Shown: positions 1 through 8,938, counted from the first letter of the stretch. The stretch: 64,000 nucleotides of DNA from Treponema bryantii (GCF_900111035.1 NZ_FOFU01000007.1:108489-172488), one strand, 5' to 3'. Numbers and translations: made by a program. The notes: generated from the letters alone by a model not told the origin.

Positions 1-48
1 TTTGTGGCATAGAAACTATTATAATGCCGCTCTCGCGGCATCCACAAA
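1..48. other. Nested inverted repeat at left edge
   Basis: A 7-bp stem ATGCCGC/GCGGCAT (24-30 with 35-41, loop TCTC) sits inside a second 7-bp stem TTTGTGG/CCACAAA (1-7 with 42-48). A run of five T follows after a short gap. It could end a transcript entering from outside the window, but the T run is short, so a terminator role is only possible. Confidence 0.45.
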
Positions 49-140
49 CAAAGTCTTTTTACCTCATGACTCACGCCCTCGCGCCAAATTTACTGGTAAC
101 ACTTTATTCTTTCTCAATTGTTAAAATAATAATGAATCTA

Positions 141-195
141 TTGACACGTTTAATGTATCACTGTATTATTCAACTAATACACTAATACGGTATTA
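141..195 (+). promoter_or_regulatory. Promoter with TAATAC operator array
   Basis: TTGACA (141-146), 17-nt spacer, TATTAT (164-169). Two inverted repeats of one half-site overlap and follow the -10: GTATTA-6 nt-TAATAC (163-180) and TAATACGGTATTA (183-195). This is the layout expected of a repressed promoter driving the envelope operon. No regulator gene lies beside it in the window, so the binding protein is unknown. Confidence 0.65.
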
Positions 196-224
196 AATAC
201 AATATAAAGAAAGGAGTATATAAA

Positions 225-1076
225 ATGGCAGTTGTTAGCTTAAAAGACGTGCACAAATTCTATCCTCTTGGAAAAGAAAGGATTGAAGCCGTTCGTGGAG
301 TTTCCTTCGATATTGAGAAGGGAGAGTTCGCCGCAGTTTCAGGACCTTCAGGATCAGGAAAATCAACAATTTTGAATATGATAGGTCTTATTGATCTTCC
401 TAGTAGTGGCTCAATCGTAATTGGTGACACAGATGTTTATAACGGTGTAGATCTTGCTGATGCAGAAACCATTAACACAAGATGGGCATCAGCTGGTCCA
501 GATAAAAAAGACGGAAAGAAAAAGAAGGTCCGTGTTGCTATTCCTTCAAAACTCGACCGTAGAATTACTGCTCTCCGCCGTTCTCATCTTGGTTTTATTT
601 TCCAGACTTTCAACCTTATTCCGGTATTAAATGTTTATGAAAATATTGAATTCCCTCTTCTTCTTGAATCAAAAGATAAAAATTCCAAGAGCCCTGTAGA
701 TGAATTTACAAAAGCTCAGAAAGAAGAATGGATCAATTACCTTATTGAAAAGGTTGGCCTTACAGACTGGAAGAATCACAAAGCAAATGAACTTTCTGGT
801 GGTCAGCGTCAGCGTGTTGCTATTGCCCGTGCTCTCGTAACAAAGGCTCCTGTAATTCTTGCTGATGAGCCTACAGCCAACCTCGACTCAAAGAACTCAG
901 AACAGATTCTCAAACTCATGAAATCTTTGAACAAGGATCCTGAACTTCAGACAACCTTCATCTTCTCTACACACGACTCTCGTATTGTAGATATGTGTGA
1001 CCATGTTGTTCATATTCTTGACGGTCAGGTAATCAACGACGAGCACAAAGAAGGTTCGGACGTTTATAAAATCTAA
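225..1076 (+). CDS. ABC transporter ATP-binding protein, MacB/LolD type
   Basis: Cytoplasmic ATPase of a type VII (MacB/LolCDE-like) ABC system, which uses ATP binding for work on the periplasmic side. Visible motifs: Walker A GPSGSGKST (about residues 40-48), Q-loop region FQTFNLIP, signature LSGGQRQR, Walker B VILADEPT, and switch His in STHD. At 283 residues it is longer than usual for the family (about 220-235). The excess is a Lys-rich insertion around residues 85-112, between the Walker A half and the Q-loop. A strong AAGGAG site precedes the ATG. It is the first of five same-strand genes with two FtsX permeases, a LolA-like protein and an outer-membrane barrel, so export or extraction of an envelope substrate is likely. 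The substrate is unknown. Confidence 0.9.
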   Translation: MAVVSLKDVHKFYPLGKERIEAVRGVSFDIEKGEFAAVSGPSGSGKSTILNMIGLIDLPSSGSIVIGDTDVYNGVDLADAETINTRWASAGPDKKDGKKKKVRVAIPSKLDRRITALRRSHLGFIFQTFNLIPVLNVYENIEFPLLLESKDKNSKSPVDEFTKAQKEEWINYLIEKVGLTDWKNHKANELSGGQRQRVAIARALVTKAPVILADEPTANLDSKNSEQILKLMKSLNKDPELQTTFIFSTHDSRIVDMCDHVVHILDGQVINDEHKEGSDVYKI

Positions 1077-1099
1077 ACTTGCGGTTACAGGAGATCTAA

Positions 1100-2623
1100 A
1101 TGAAAGACATAATTAAACTTGCCCTCCGCAACCTCAAGGAACATAAATCTAAAACCATTATCATTTCGATGTTTATCCTCTTTGGTGTAGCAATCGTTGT
1201 AATGGGAAACTCGTTCCTTGAATCTGTAAACCGCGGACTTGAAAACGACTTCAGGGCAAATGTAACCGGAGATCTTGCAATTTCGGTTATCCCTGAAAAA
1301 GGTACAACAATAGATTTATTTGGAGTGAACTCTACAAATATTACAACTGAAGTTCCTCAGATTCCAGCTCTTACAGATATTGATAAAATCGAAAAGATTC
1401 TTGCAGAAACAGATGGAATCAAAAAACAGTCAAAGCTTATTTCAGCTCAGGTAATTCTTTCAAAAGATGCTGAAATTGATTTCTCTGTTCTTCAGGATGA
1501 TGATAAAGACCTTGGAATTATGGACCTCCCGATTTCAATGCTTTTTGCCGGTGAATCAGGAAGTTACTGGGAGCTCTTCCCGGATTTGAAAATGATTGAA
1601 GGTCATTATCCAACTCCAGGTTCAAACGAGATTATCGTAGATACTCGTGTAATAGAAGGTTTTTATAAGGCCTGGGATAAAACTCTTGAAGTTGGAGACG
1701 ATGTTCTTCTTGCCAGCATGGGTGGTGTAATCCGTGAAGGTAAGGTTGTTGGAATCTTTAAGCCTGCTAATGAATATTCAGCTATGTTCCAGAGTGTTTA
1801 TTGTGAGCCTGGACTCGCACGTTCTTTTGCAGAACTTACTTATGCAAATTCATTCAGTCAGGAATTGCCAGACACTGTAGACCTTTCAATTTCTGAAATG
1901 TCAGAAGACGATTTCTTTGGTGGTGATGATTTCTTTGATGATTTTGAAGAAGATACAAGCATTCTCGGAAGTACATCAGATTTCGACAGCATTCTTGGAG
2001 ATACAAGCCTTCGTGATGAACTGAATAAAACTGATGATGGTGCATGGCAGTTTATTGTTGCTAAGCTTAATAATCCGCATGCAGACAAAAAACTTGTAGC
2101 ACAGCTCAATAAACGCTTTAAGGATGAAGGTGTAAATGCTCTTGCAATGGACTGGAAAAAAGCTGCTTATTCTTATTCAGCTTCAGTTGATGGAATTGGC
2201 TTTATCTTCAACCTGCTTATCATAATTCTTGCGATTGTAGTATTCATCATCATCATGAATACAATGGTAGTTTCTGTAATTGAACGTACAAGTGAAATCG
2301 GTACAATGCGTGCTATTGGAGCAGAAAAGAAGTTTGTAAAGAAACTCTTCTATTCAGAAGCAATAATTCTTACAACTCTTTCATCAATAGCAGGTGTCAT
2401 CTTTGCCTTTATCTGTATGATGATTTTCAACTCGTTCAACATCACAATTACAAACACAATTGCAAAAATGATTCTTGGTGGTGGTTTGCTTCACTTCAGC
2501 CCAACTCCAAAAATCATAATTATAACAATTGTAATTGCCCTTATCGGAAGTATTATCAGTAACAGATACCCTGTAAAATCTGCACTCAGAATTACACCGA
2601 TTAAGGCTCTCAGCAAGGAATAG
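1100..2623 (+). CDS. ABC transporter permease, FtsX/LolC-E type (first)
   Basis: Inner-membrane permease with MacB-like topology: one N-terminal membrane segment (about residues 18-37), a large periplasmic domain, then three C-terminal membrane segments (about 365-390, 415-440, 470-490). The FtsX-type sequence VIERTSEIGTMRAIGAEKK follows the second segment. The periplasmic domain has a very acidic Phe/Gly stretch at residues 268-290 (DDFFGGDDFFDDFEED) that resembles the mature N-terminus of the barrel encoded at 4834. A GGAG site precedes the start. It presumably forms a heterodimer with the next gene product and the ATPase upstream. Confidence 0.88.
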   Translation: MKDIIKLALRNLKEHKSKTIIISMFILFGVAIVVMGNSFLESVNRGLENDFRANVTGDLAISVIPEKGTTIDLFGVNSTNITTEVPQIPALTDIDKIEKILAETDGIKKQSKLISAQVILSKDAEIDFSVLQDDDKDLGIMDLPISMLFAGESGSYWELFPDLKMIEGHYPTPGSNEIIVDTRVIEGFYKAWDKTLEVGDDVLLASMGGVIREGKVVGIFKPANEYSAMFQSVYCEPGLARSFAELTYANSFSQELPDTVDLSISEMSEDDFFGGDDFFDDFEEDTSILGSTSDFDSILGDTSLRDELNKTDDGAWQFIVAKLNNPHADKKLVAQLNKRFKDEGVNALAMDWKKAAYSYSASVDGIGFIFNLLIIILAIVVFIIIMNTMVVSVIERTSEIGTMRAIGAEKKFVKKLFYSEAIILTTLSSIAGVIFAFICMMIFNSFNITITNTIAKMILGGGLLHFSPTPKIIIITIVIALIGSIISNRYPVKSALRITPIKALSKE

Positions 2624-2635
2624 GAGGTACGTAAA

Positions 2636-3991
2636 ATGAAAACAGTATCATTAGCACTTAGAAATCTTACAAGAAATAAAAGACGTAACGCCATTCTTGC
2701 AGTAGCAATTGCTTTCGGATTTTTTGTAGTAACTGCAATTGACGGTCTCACAACCGGAATGGTAGGAAACCTCGAAAATCAGATTACTCAGCTCATTGGT
2801 GGAAATGTAATTACACAGGGATTGGAATGGCTTAATCCGGAAACTCCTGGTGGAAAAGTTAAGCTTGTAAATATTGTACGTGACAGAGATTACGTAAAAA
2901 ATATCGTTGATGAGCTTAACATCAAATATGATTATTATTCATGCTATACAATGTCGAGCGGAAACATAATCTTCAACGGAAAGAAATCTGTGCTTCAGCT
3001 TTATGGTCGTGACCTTGAAGAAAAGCAGCTTCGTGAGTCGTTCCAGTTTGTTAGTGGTGGAGTAGACCCAAATGTTGAAAACGGACTTATCATAAGCGAG
3101 AAGGTTGCAGAATCTCTGAACGTTCAGATTGGTGATGAGGTAATTTATTCAACATATACAGTTTATGGACAGAACACCTTTGCTGATATGGTAATCACTG
3201 GAATCTTAAAATCAAACAGCTTTATCAATACAATGCAGGCTTATGCAGATATTGAAGATGTAAACAAGATTATTGAAATGCCGGAAGGCGGTTATTCAAT
3301 GTTCTCAATCTATCTTCGTGATAAAGATCAGCAGACTAAAGCTGCCATGATGATTGAAGACAGAATCAGAAAGGATCAAGAAAAAAATCCGGAGATAAAC
3401 GTAACTGACCGCAGACTTGCTATGAAAACAAATCCAACAAATGTTGGAAAAGGTCTTGAAAAGCAGATTGATACAAGGAAGCCGGAAAACGAATGGAAGG
3501 GTGTAAAGTATGGAGTTGAAACTCTGTACGATGAAATTCCACAGATTAAGACTGTACTGAACATTGTACATATCATTACAACTGTAATTCTTATTGTTAT
3601 TCTTCTGATTGTAATGGTTGGCGTTTCAAATACTTACCGTATGGTTTTGTATGAACGCATCCGTGAAATTGGTACAATGCGTGCACTTGGAATGACTGGT
3701 AAAGATACACGCCGTGTATTTACTAATGAAGCCGTTATTCTTTGTGTTATAGGTGCATTTGCAGGTTTGATTTTTGCAATAATTGCTATGGCAATTGTAC
3801 ATTGCATTCCAATCGCAAATGAGTCACTAGCGTTCTTCCTGCAGAAGGGACACTTCACATTTAAATTGTCTGCATTATCAATTATACTTCAGTATATAAT
3901 TCTGATTGTGCTTACAACTTTTGCAGTAAGAGGCAGTGCAAAGCAGGCCGCTCGCATGAGCCCAGCCGAAGCACTTCGAACTGTAAAGTAA
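2636..3991 (+). CDS. ABC transporter permease, FtsX/LolC-E type (second)
   Basis: Second permease of the system, 451 residues, with the same layout as its neighbour: N-terminal membrane segment (about 17-37), periplasmic domain, three C-terminal segments, and the conserved YERIREIGTMRALGMTGKD sequence after segment two. It starts 12 nt after the upstream stop, with a GGAGG site. It lacks the acidic Phe/Gly insert of the first permease, so the two subunits are not equivalent. That asymmetry is typical of LolC/LolE-like heterodimers. Confidence 0.88.
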   Translation: MKTVSLALRNLTRNKRRNAILAVAIAFGFFVVTAIDGLTTGMVGNLENQITQLIGGNVITQGLEWLNPETPGGKVKLVNIVRDRDYVKNIVDELNIKYDYYSCYTMSSGNIIFNGKKSVLQLYGRDLEEKQLRESFQFVSGGVDPNVENGLIISEKVAESLNVQIGDEVIYSTYTVYGQNTFADMVITGILKSNSFINTMQAYADIEDVNKIIEMPEGGYSMFSIYLRDKDQQTKAAMMIEDRIRKDQEKNPEINVTDRRLAMKTNPTNVGKGLEKQIDTRKPENEWKGVKYGVETLYDEIPQIKTVLNIVHIITTVILIVILLIVMVGVSNTYRMVLYERIREIGTMRALGMTGKDTRRVFTNEAVILCVIGAFAGLIFAIIAMAIVHCIPIANESLAFFLQKGHFTFKLSALSIILQYIILIVLTTFAVRGSAKQAARMSPAEALRTVK

Positions 3992-4057
3992 CCAACAATC
4001 TAAAGAATGACTCAAGCGGCGAAACTATGAGAGCCGCAATAACCGGAGGTTAAAAAG

Positions 4058-4834
4058 ATGAAAAAAATACTTTCAATAATCGTAGCAGCAGCAATTTTTA
4101 CAGGTGCACTTGCTGCTCAGGTTTCTGCCGATGTAGCAGATAAGTGTTATAAAATTCTGGAGGAGAGTCAGGATATTCAGGCTTATCACGGTGATTATTC
4201 TGCAACAATTTCTCTTGTTGTTGAAAAGCCTGGTAGACCAAAAGAAAATATCCAGTTTAAGGTTTTTGATCGTACAGACAAGAAGCTTATGACAATTGTT
4301 CAGCTTTTCCCTGAGGCTGATAAAGGAAAAGGTTATCTTCGTAATGATGAAAACATATGGTCATATGATCCGATTTCCCGCAAGTTTACACATACTTCAA
4401 TTAAGGAAGCACTCGGTGATTCAGACGTAAAACTTGATGATGTCGAAAAGAACAACAAATATTGGCGTGAGAATTACGAAATATTTTCTTATGAAGAAGG
4501 AACTCTTGGAAAATACCCTGTAGACATTATTGTTCTCCAGGCTAAAACAAAAGAGCCTTCTTATGCAAAAACAAAATTATATCTTCGTAAGGATATTCCT
4601 CTTCCTCTTAAGCAGGAAGATTATTCTGGTTCAGACCGCCTTATGCGTACAACTCTTGTTCCAAAGTGGTCAAAGGTTGAAGTACGCGGAAAAGTTGGCT
4701 ATGTAGCAACACAGTTAATCGTGCGTGATGAATTGAACAAGGGTGAGCAGACACAGCAGGTAATTTCAGATCTTACTTTTGATACTCTCCCGGATAAGAT
4801 TTTCACTAAAGCATATTTGGAAGGATTGAACTAA
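4058..4834 (+). CDS. LolA-like outer-membrane lipoprotein-sorting protein
   Basis: Periplasmic protein of 258 residues with a clear signal peptide (residues 1-24, cleavage near SAD). The body matches the LolA-like fold group often annotated as outer-membrane lipoprotein-sorting protein: 'YLRNDENIWSYDP' and repeated beta-strand patterns that would form a half-barrel for a lipid or lipoprotein. In the Lol pathway such a protein carries cargo from the ABC complex to the outer membrane. Its position directly after an ABC/FtsX triad and before a barrel fits a chaperone shuttling something outward. A CGGAGG site lies before the ATG, and its TAA overlaps the next ATG (TAATG). Cargo unknown. Confidence 0.78.
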   Translation: MKKILSIIVAAAIFTGALAAQVSADVADKCYKILEESQDIQAYHGDYSATISLVVEKPGRPKENIQFKVFDRTDKKLMTIVQLFPEADKGKGYLRNDENIWSYDPISRKFTHTSIKEALGDSDVKLDDVEKNNKYWRENYEIFSYEEGTLGKYPVDIIVLQAKTKEPSYAKTKLYLRKDIPLPLKQEDYSGSDRLMRTTLVPKWSKVEVRGKVGYVATQLIVRDELNKGEQTQQVISDLTFDTLPDKIFTKAYLEGLN

Positions 4835-6243
4835 TGAAAAAACTGATATTTTTATGCGGAGCGTTGCTGCTTGCAACTTCCGTTTTTGCACAGAGTGATG
4901 ACGATCTCTTTGGTGGCAGTGATGATGATTTCTTTGCTGACGACAGCATTGTAGAAGTTGATGACGTTTCTGCTAAAACTGATTTGAGTAAGGGTGTTAT
5001 TTTTGATTCCGGTACAGTAAAAGTAGGCGGAAGCCTTACTGCCAGTATAGGAACAAACACAATATTGTATTCACCAGATTCAACTGATTTTGGTGAGAAT
5101 CTTAAGAATACAACTCTTAAGCCGGAATTAAGTGCTTTGCTTTCTGTAGATGCACGTCCATCTCAGAATCTTCGTATGTATACTAAGTTTGGTTTTGCTT
5201 ATCCGTTTGCGAGCAGTGTAAGTGCATATTCTAAATACGGTGCAACACCAGAACTTCAGGGGTTTGATTCTGATTTGAACCCAATTATTGGTACAACAGT
5301 AAATACTTCTTTTTCTGACTGGTTTAAACTCAAAGAACTCTTTACAGATTTCTCTATCAAAGAAACAGCTTTCTTCCGCTTTGGTATTCATACAGTTACC
5401 TGGGGAACAGGATATTTCTTTAGTCCTGTATCAGATATGATTAACACAAGTTCAATTGATCCTGAAAATCCTGAATTTCAGGTTGATGGAGCTTTGAACC
5501 TTCGTACTCAGATTGTATTCCCTGACAGTCAGAACTGTTTGTGGTTATATGTAATTCCTTCTACAGATTTTGCTGGCCAGACTGCAGAAACCTATCTTCG
5601 TGATACAGCATTTGCTGCAAAAGCAGATGTTCTTCTCGGCAACTGTGAACTTGGAGTAGGTGCTTTCTATAAATATCAGAATGCACCAAAAGTAATGCTT
5701 ACAGCTACAGGAAGCCTTAAGAAAGTGAGCTTCTTTGGAGAATTTGTATACAGCTATGGTTCTTCTACAGAATGGACAAAAAACACAGACTGGGATGATA
5801 AATCAAATATCTTCCAGGCAACTGTCGGTCTAAACTATTACTGGAAAGAGCCAATGATTTCTCTTGCTGCACAGTATTATTTCAATGGTAATACAAAAGA
5901 TCTTGAAGGTTATGTAATCGGTGGTCATAATATTGCTGCAATGGTTGGTTTTGGAAAAGTTTTTGGAACAAAAGATTTTTCTGCAAGCCTTTTTGCAATG
6001 GCAAATTTCGGACGTGAAGAATTTACAGATGAAGCACTTGCAGGTATGAAAATGGCTGGTGCAGATGATGCAACTATCGCAGCTGTTTCAGGAACTTCAC
6101 TTACAACAACTGCAATGCTGTTCTATTCACCAATCAATGAATTAAAGGTAGGTATGGGCCCATCTCTTACTTTTAAGAGCTTTGATAAGAATCCAACAAT
6201 ATCTCTAAAACTTTCAGCCACACTTGGCGGCGGAAACTTCTAG
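4834..6243 (+). CDS. Predicted outer-membrane beta-barrel protein
   Basis: A 469-residue exported protein. The signal peptide covers about residues 1-20 (ends VFAQ), followed by an acidic Phe/Gly segment (DDDLFGGSDDDFFADD, residues 22-37), then many alternating amphipathic strands rich in aromatic and Gly residues, ending in a strand-like LKLSATLGGGNF. This is typical of a porin-like barrel; I cannot name the family. It is the last gene of the ABC/LolA-like operon and overlaps the upstream stop. It is probably the outer-membrane component or the client of the export system. It ends 2 nt from a convergent gene, with no terminator visible between them. Confidence 0.7.
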   Translation: MKKLIFLCGALLLATSVFAQSDDDLFGGSDDDFFADDSIVEVDDVSAKTDLSKGVIFDSGTVKVGGSLTASIGTNTILYSPDSTDFGENLKNTTLKPELSALLSVDARPSQNLRMYTKFGFAYPFASSVSAYSKYGATPELQGFDSDLNPIIGTTVNTSFSDWFKLKELFTDFSIKETAFFRFGIHTVTWGTGYFFSPVSDMINTSSIDPENPEFQVDGALNLRTQIVFPDSQNCLWLYVIPSTDFAGQTAETYLRDTAFAAKADVLLGNCELGVGAFYKYQNAPKVMLTATGSLKKVSFFGEFVYSYGSSTEWTKNTDWDDKSNIFQATVGLNYYWKEPMISLAAQYYFNGNTKDLEGYVIGGHNIAAMVGFGKVFGTKDFSASLFAMANFGREEFTDEALAGMKMAGADDATIAAVSGTSLTTTAMLFYSPINELKVGMGPSLTFKSFDKNPTISLKLSATLGGGNF

Positions 6244-6245
6244 TT

Positions 6246-6497
6246 TTACCATTTTCCATTTATACAGGCTGCGGTTTTATGACGCACGCGGAACTGAACA
6301 AAACAGCCGCAGTCTGCACAGGTCATGCCTCCGATTAGTCGGGGGCATTTTTTACATATTGAAAGTCTTTTTTCAACAATTTCATCACCGACATAATCAG
6401 CAACCTCTTCCTGCTCGGCCATTTCCTGCACGAGCTCTGGAGTCATATCCATAGTGGAGAGGTGCTGCATGTTTTCACATACTGGACACGGTTCCAC
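6246..6497 (-). CDS. Small Cys-rich (DUF6171-like) protein
   Basis: An 83-residue protein with Cys pairs CPVC near the N-terminus, then CKKCP, CADCGC and a final Cys, spaced as in a zinc ribbon. I relate it to small DUF6171-type proteins of unknown role. The start is a GTG located 2 nt after the stop of the arabinofuranosidase gene, so translation is probably coupled and it is the last gene of that transcript. Nothing links it functionally to arabinan degradation. Confidence 0.65.
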   Translation of the reverse strand: MEPCPVCENMQHLSTMDMTPELVQEMAEQEEVADYVGDEIVEKRLSICKKCPRLIGGMTCADCGCFVQFRVRHKTAACINGKW

Positions 6498-6499
6498 GA

Positions 6500-7981
6500 T
6501 TATGCCTGGATCTGAACAGTAACAACGCTCATTGCAGGAACTGTAATGAACATTTCATTTGCTCCGGAAAGTTTAACTTCAAGAGCTTTTTCTTTGATTT
6601 CGTTTGGTTTATCAAAGCTGTTGCATACATGCATTTCTTTAGAAGTAAGGATTGTAGCAGATGCTTCCTTAATCTTACCTTTAAGACCTGCAAGAGTAAT
6701 GTTGATTTCTTTCTTGCCTTTGAGTTCTGCGTTTGTAAGAGTTACTGTATAAACATTCTTCTTGTGAGAAGCAGAAGCAGATACAGAATCAATACGAGCA
6801 TCCTTTGGACCAATCTGATTAGAAGCAACGCGGGTAGTAAGGCTTGTAGCATCCATGTGTGGCTTGTACATGTGGAATACATACCAGGTTGGAGTCTTAA
6901 TCATCTTTGTACCTTCAGTAAGAACAGGAGACTGAAGAACGTTTACAGCCTGAGCAATATTTGCAACACGAACACGGTCAGAGTGATTGTTGAAGATGTT
7001 CAAAGTAATTCCGGCAACAAGTGCGTCGCGGATTGTAGACTGCTGATAGAGGAATCCAGGGTTAGTTCCCTTTTCTACAGCGAACCATGTACCCCATTCA
7101 TCAACTACAAGGGCAACACGCTTATCAGGATCATACTTAGTCATGATTTCATCGTGACGGCGTACGAGTGTTTCCATAAAGCCTGCATTGCGCATTGTGA
7201 GGTACCAGTCTTTTTCTGTAAAGTCGCAGGCTGGTTTTCTTCCGTTCCAGTCTGGTTCTACTGTGTAATAGTGAAGAGAAAGTCCGTCCATAAGAGGTGC
7301 TGCTTCGCGCATAAGAACTTCTGTCCAGTTAAAGTCTGCAGCATTAGGTCCACAGGCAATCTTGAAAATCTTATCTTTGCCGTATTGGCGAACGTATGTC
7401 TGATAGCGGCGGTAAAGGTCTGCATAATATTCAGGCTTCATGTTGCCGCCACAGCCCCAGTTTTCGTTACCTACACAGAAAAGAGGAAGTTTCCATGGCT
7501 TTTTATGGCCGTTTGCTTCACGGAGTTTACTCATTGGGGATTCTCCGCCGAAAGTCATATATTCAACCCATTCAGACATTTCCTGAACAGTACCGCTTCC
7601 AACATTTCCGTTTACATAAGGTTTACAGCCAAGGAGTTCACATAGTCCAAAGAATTCGTGTGTACCAAAGCTGTTGTCTTCTACAACTCCACCCCAGTGA
7701 GTGTTAATCATGCGCTTACGATTTTCATAAGGGCCAATTCCGTCTCTCCAGTGGTATTCATCTGCAAAGCATCCGCCCGGCCAGCGAAGGTTTGGAATCT
7801 CAAGCTCTTTAAAGGCTTCTACAACATCTTTTCTATAACCGTTAATATTTGGAATCTCTGAATCTTTTCCAACCCAGAATCCGCCATAAATACAACGACC
7901 AAGATGCTCGCTGAAATGACCGTAAATGTCGCGGCTGATCTGACTGCCGTCGAGGTCTGCATTAACAATAATTGAATCCAT
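6500..7981 (-). CDS. abfA: Alpha-N-arabinofuranosidase, GH51
   Basis: Releases terminal alpha-L-arabinofuranosyl units from arabinoxylan or arabinan oligosaccharides. The 493 residues match the family length. The GH51 catalytic pair is visible: acid/base Glu173 in GNENWGCGG and nucleophile Glu295 in VVDEWGTW. The TIM barrel is followed by a C-terminal beta domain ending in '[16 protein letters not shown]'. No signal peptide, so cytoplasmic, acting on imported oligosaccharides. The minus-strand promoter (TTGCAA 8064-8059, TACAAT 8041-8036) carries two LacI-type operators. Confidence 0.95.
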   Translation of the reverse strand: MDSIIVNADLDGSQISRDIYGHFSEHLGRCIYGGFWVGKDSEIPNINGYRKDVVEAFKELEIPNLRWPGGCFADEYHWRDGIGPYENRKRMINTHWGGVVEDNSFGTHEFFGLCELLGCKPYVNGNVGSGTVQEMSEWVEYMTFGGESPMSKLREANGHKKPWKLPLFCVGNENWGCGGNMKPEYYADLYRRYQTYVRQYGKDKIFKIACGPNAADFNWTEVLMREAAPLMDGLSLHYYTVEPDWNGRKPACDFTEKDWYLTMRNAGFMETLVRRHDEIMTKYDPDKRVALVVDEWGTWFAVEKGTNPGFLYQQSTIRDALVAGITLNIFNNHSDRVRVANIAQAVNVLQSPVLTEGTKMIKTPTWYVFHMYKPHMDATSLTTRVASNQIGPKDARIDSVSASASHKKNVYTVTLTNAELKGKKEINITLAGLKGKIKEASATILTSKEMHVCNSFDKPNEIKEKALEVKLSGANEMFITVPAMSVVTVQIQA

Positions 7982-8010
7982 GATAAAATCCTTCTGATTT
8001 TTTTTGTTTG

Positions 8011-8064
8011 TTAGTTAAACGTTTTACTAATTGTCATTGTAACACGCAAACGTTTTCATTGCAA
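8011..8064 (-). promoter_or_regulatory. Promoter and two LacI-type operators of the GH51 gene
   Basis: Minus strand: -35 TTGCAA (8064-8059), 17-nt spacer, -10 TACAAT (8041-8036). Operator 1 is the near-perfect palindrome TTAGTTAAACGTTTTACTAA (8011-8030), just downstream of the -10. Operator 2, GCAAACGTTTTC (8046-8057), lies in the spacer. Both would block polymerase when occupied, as expected for a LacI-family repressor. Confidence 0.75.
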
Positions 8065-8130
8065 TTCAATTCTGCATAAAATGAGGATTTTTTGTTGTAT
8101 GATTCTCTAAGTTTATATGAAAAGTGTATC

Positions 8131-8184
8131 ATTCCGAACTTGTTTCGGAATCTTTTTTTAGAGATGCTGAAACAAGTTCAGCAT
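8131..8184. repeat. Pair of REP-like hairpins
   Basis: Two 21-nt hairpins 12 nt apart: ATTCCGAA-CTTGT-TTCGGAAT (8131-8151, followed by seven T) and ATGCTGAA-ACAAG-TTCAGCAT (8164-8184). Their loops are reverse complements and the stems are related, so the units are head-to-head copies, like a REP/BIME element. They lie between the ComFB-domain gene and the GH51 gene. The T run would terminate plus-strand transcripts only. Confidence 0.55.
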
Positions 8185-8188
8185 GACA

Positions 8189-8893
8189 CTATTTCTTGAA
8201 GATAACCAAATCTTTCATTTTGAGAGTGTAGGTAGAATCAAGAGTCTGGCGTACACACTCTTCACTCATAATTGGAACTTCAAAATGATATACAGATTCA
8301 GAATAGCCTTCTGCTTTAATTTCAATGCTGAAATGGAAGTACTGACGTTCTCCGCTTTCTTTTGCAGGTAAAGATTTAACCCAGAAAGAATAAACGCCCT
8401 TTGTGCTTGGAACAAGATGGAACGGGTTAGACCAGGTTTTATCAACCATTTCGGCTACCTTGCCATCCATTTTCAAAGTGATTGTTGCATTAGTAACAGG
8501 TTCAAAAGTATTACCGTCGAGAACAACACCCATAAATGTAAAGAAGTTAAATGCCGGCTCTGCCTTTGCTGAACTGCCGTGAATTTCACAGTCCTGTCTG
8601 TTTTCATTATGGAACGGACGCTTTGTAGTACTTACAGTTCGCATTCCTTCAAGAGCCATGGAATCAATATCAGCAAGAAGCTGAGAACTTGCAAGATATT
8701 CAACATTGTGAGTTACACCACGGCCTGAAACAACGTATTTAGGAGGAATTCGGTTGAGTACATAACTTACAGTATCCAGACGGCAGTTTTCACAGTCGCA
8801 TGTAAGCCAGGGAACGTTTTCACCCTTAACACGGTCATAGAGAGTATTAACAGCCTTTATTACTACATCTTCCATTAAGTTATGTACATTCAT
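8189..8893 (-). CDS. ComFB-domain protein with C-terminal Ig-like domain
   Basis: The N-terminal ~90 residues match the late-competence ComFB family: NLMEDVVIKAV...TCDCENCRLDTVSYVLNRIPPKYVVSGRG, with the paired Cys of CDCENC and the LNRxPPxYV signature. Recent work on cyanobacterial ComFB proteins links this fold to cyclic-dinucleotide binding; whether that applies here is unknown. Residues ~115-230 form a beta-rich domain (VVLDGNTFEPVTNATITLKMDG...) like carboxypeptidase-regulatory or surface Ig folds. There is no signal peptide. A GGAGAAAGGA site precedes the ATG, and a LacI-type operator lies downstream of the -10, so it probably belongs to the sugar regulon. Confidence 0.7.
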   Translation of the reverse strand: MNVHNLMEDVVIKAVNTLYDRVKGENVPWLTCDCENCRLDTVSYVLNRIPPKYVVSGRGVTHNVEYLASSQLLADIDSMALEGMRTVSTTKRPFHNENRQDCEIHGSSAKAEPAFNFFTFMGVVLDGNTFEPVTNATITLKMDGKVAEMVDKTWSNPFHLVPSTKGVYSFWVKSLPAKESGERQYFHFSIEIKAEGYSESVYHFEVPIMSEECVRQTLDSTYTLKMKDLVIFKK

Positions 8894-8908
8894 AATCCTT
8901 TCTCCTAG

Positions 8909-8938
8909 ATAAAACGTTTTCGTTAATTATATATTATA
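8909..8938 (-). promoter_or_regulatory. -10 box and LacI-type operator of the ComFB-domain gene
   Basis: Minus-strand -10 TATAAT (8938-8933) is followed by an operator centred on AAAACGTTTT (8911-8920), placed between the -10 and the Shine-Dalgarno. It shares the AACGTTT core with sites at GH51, GH5, lacI and GH94. Confidence 0.65.

Noticed and set aside
6629..7645. A 338-codon open frame on the plus strand opposite the GH51 gene
   Set aside because: It is antisense to a gene with intact catalytic motifs, is Cys/Phe/Ile-rich with no domain pattern, and lacks a Shine-Dalgarno. It is a shadow of the codon use on the other strand.
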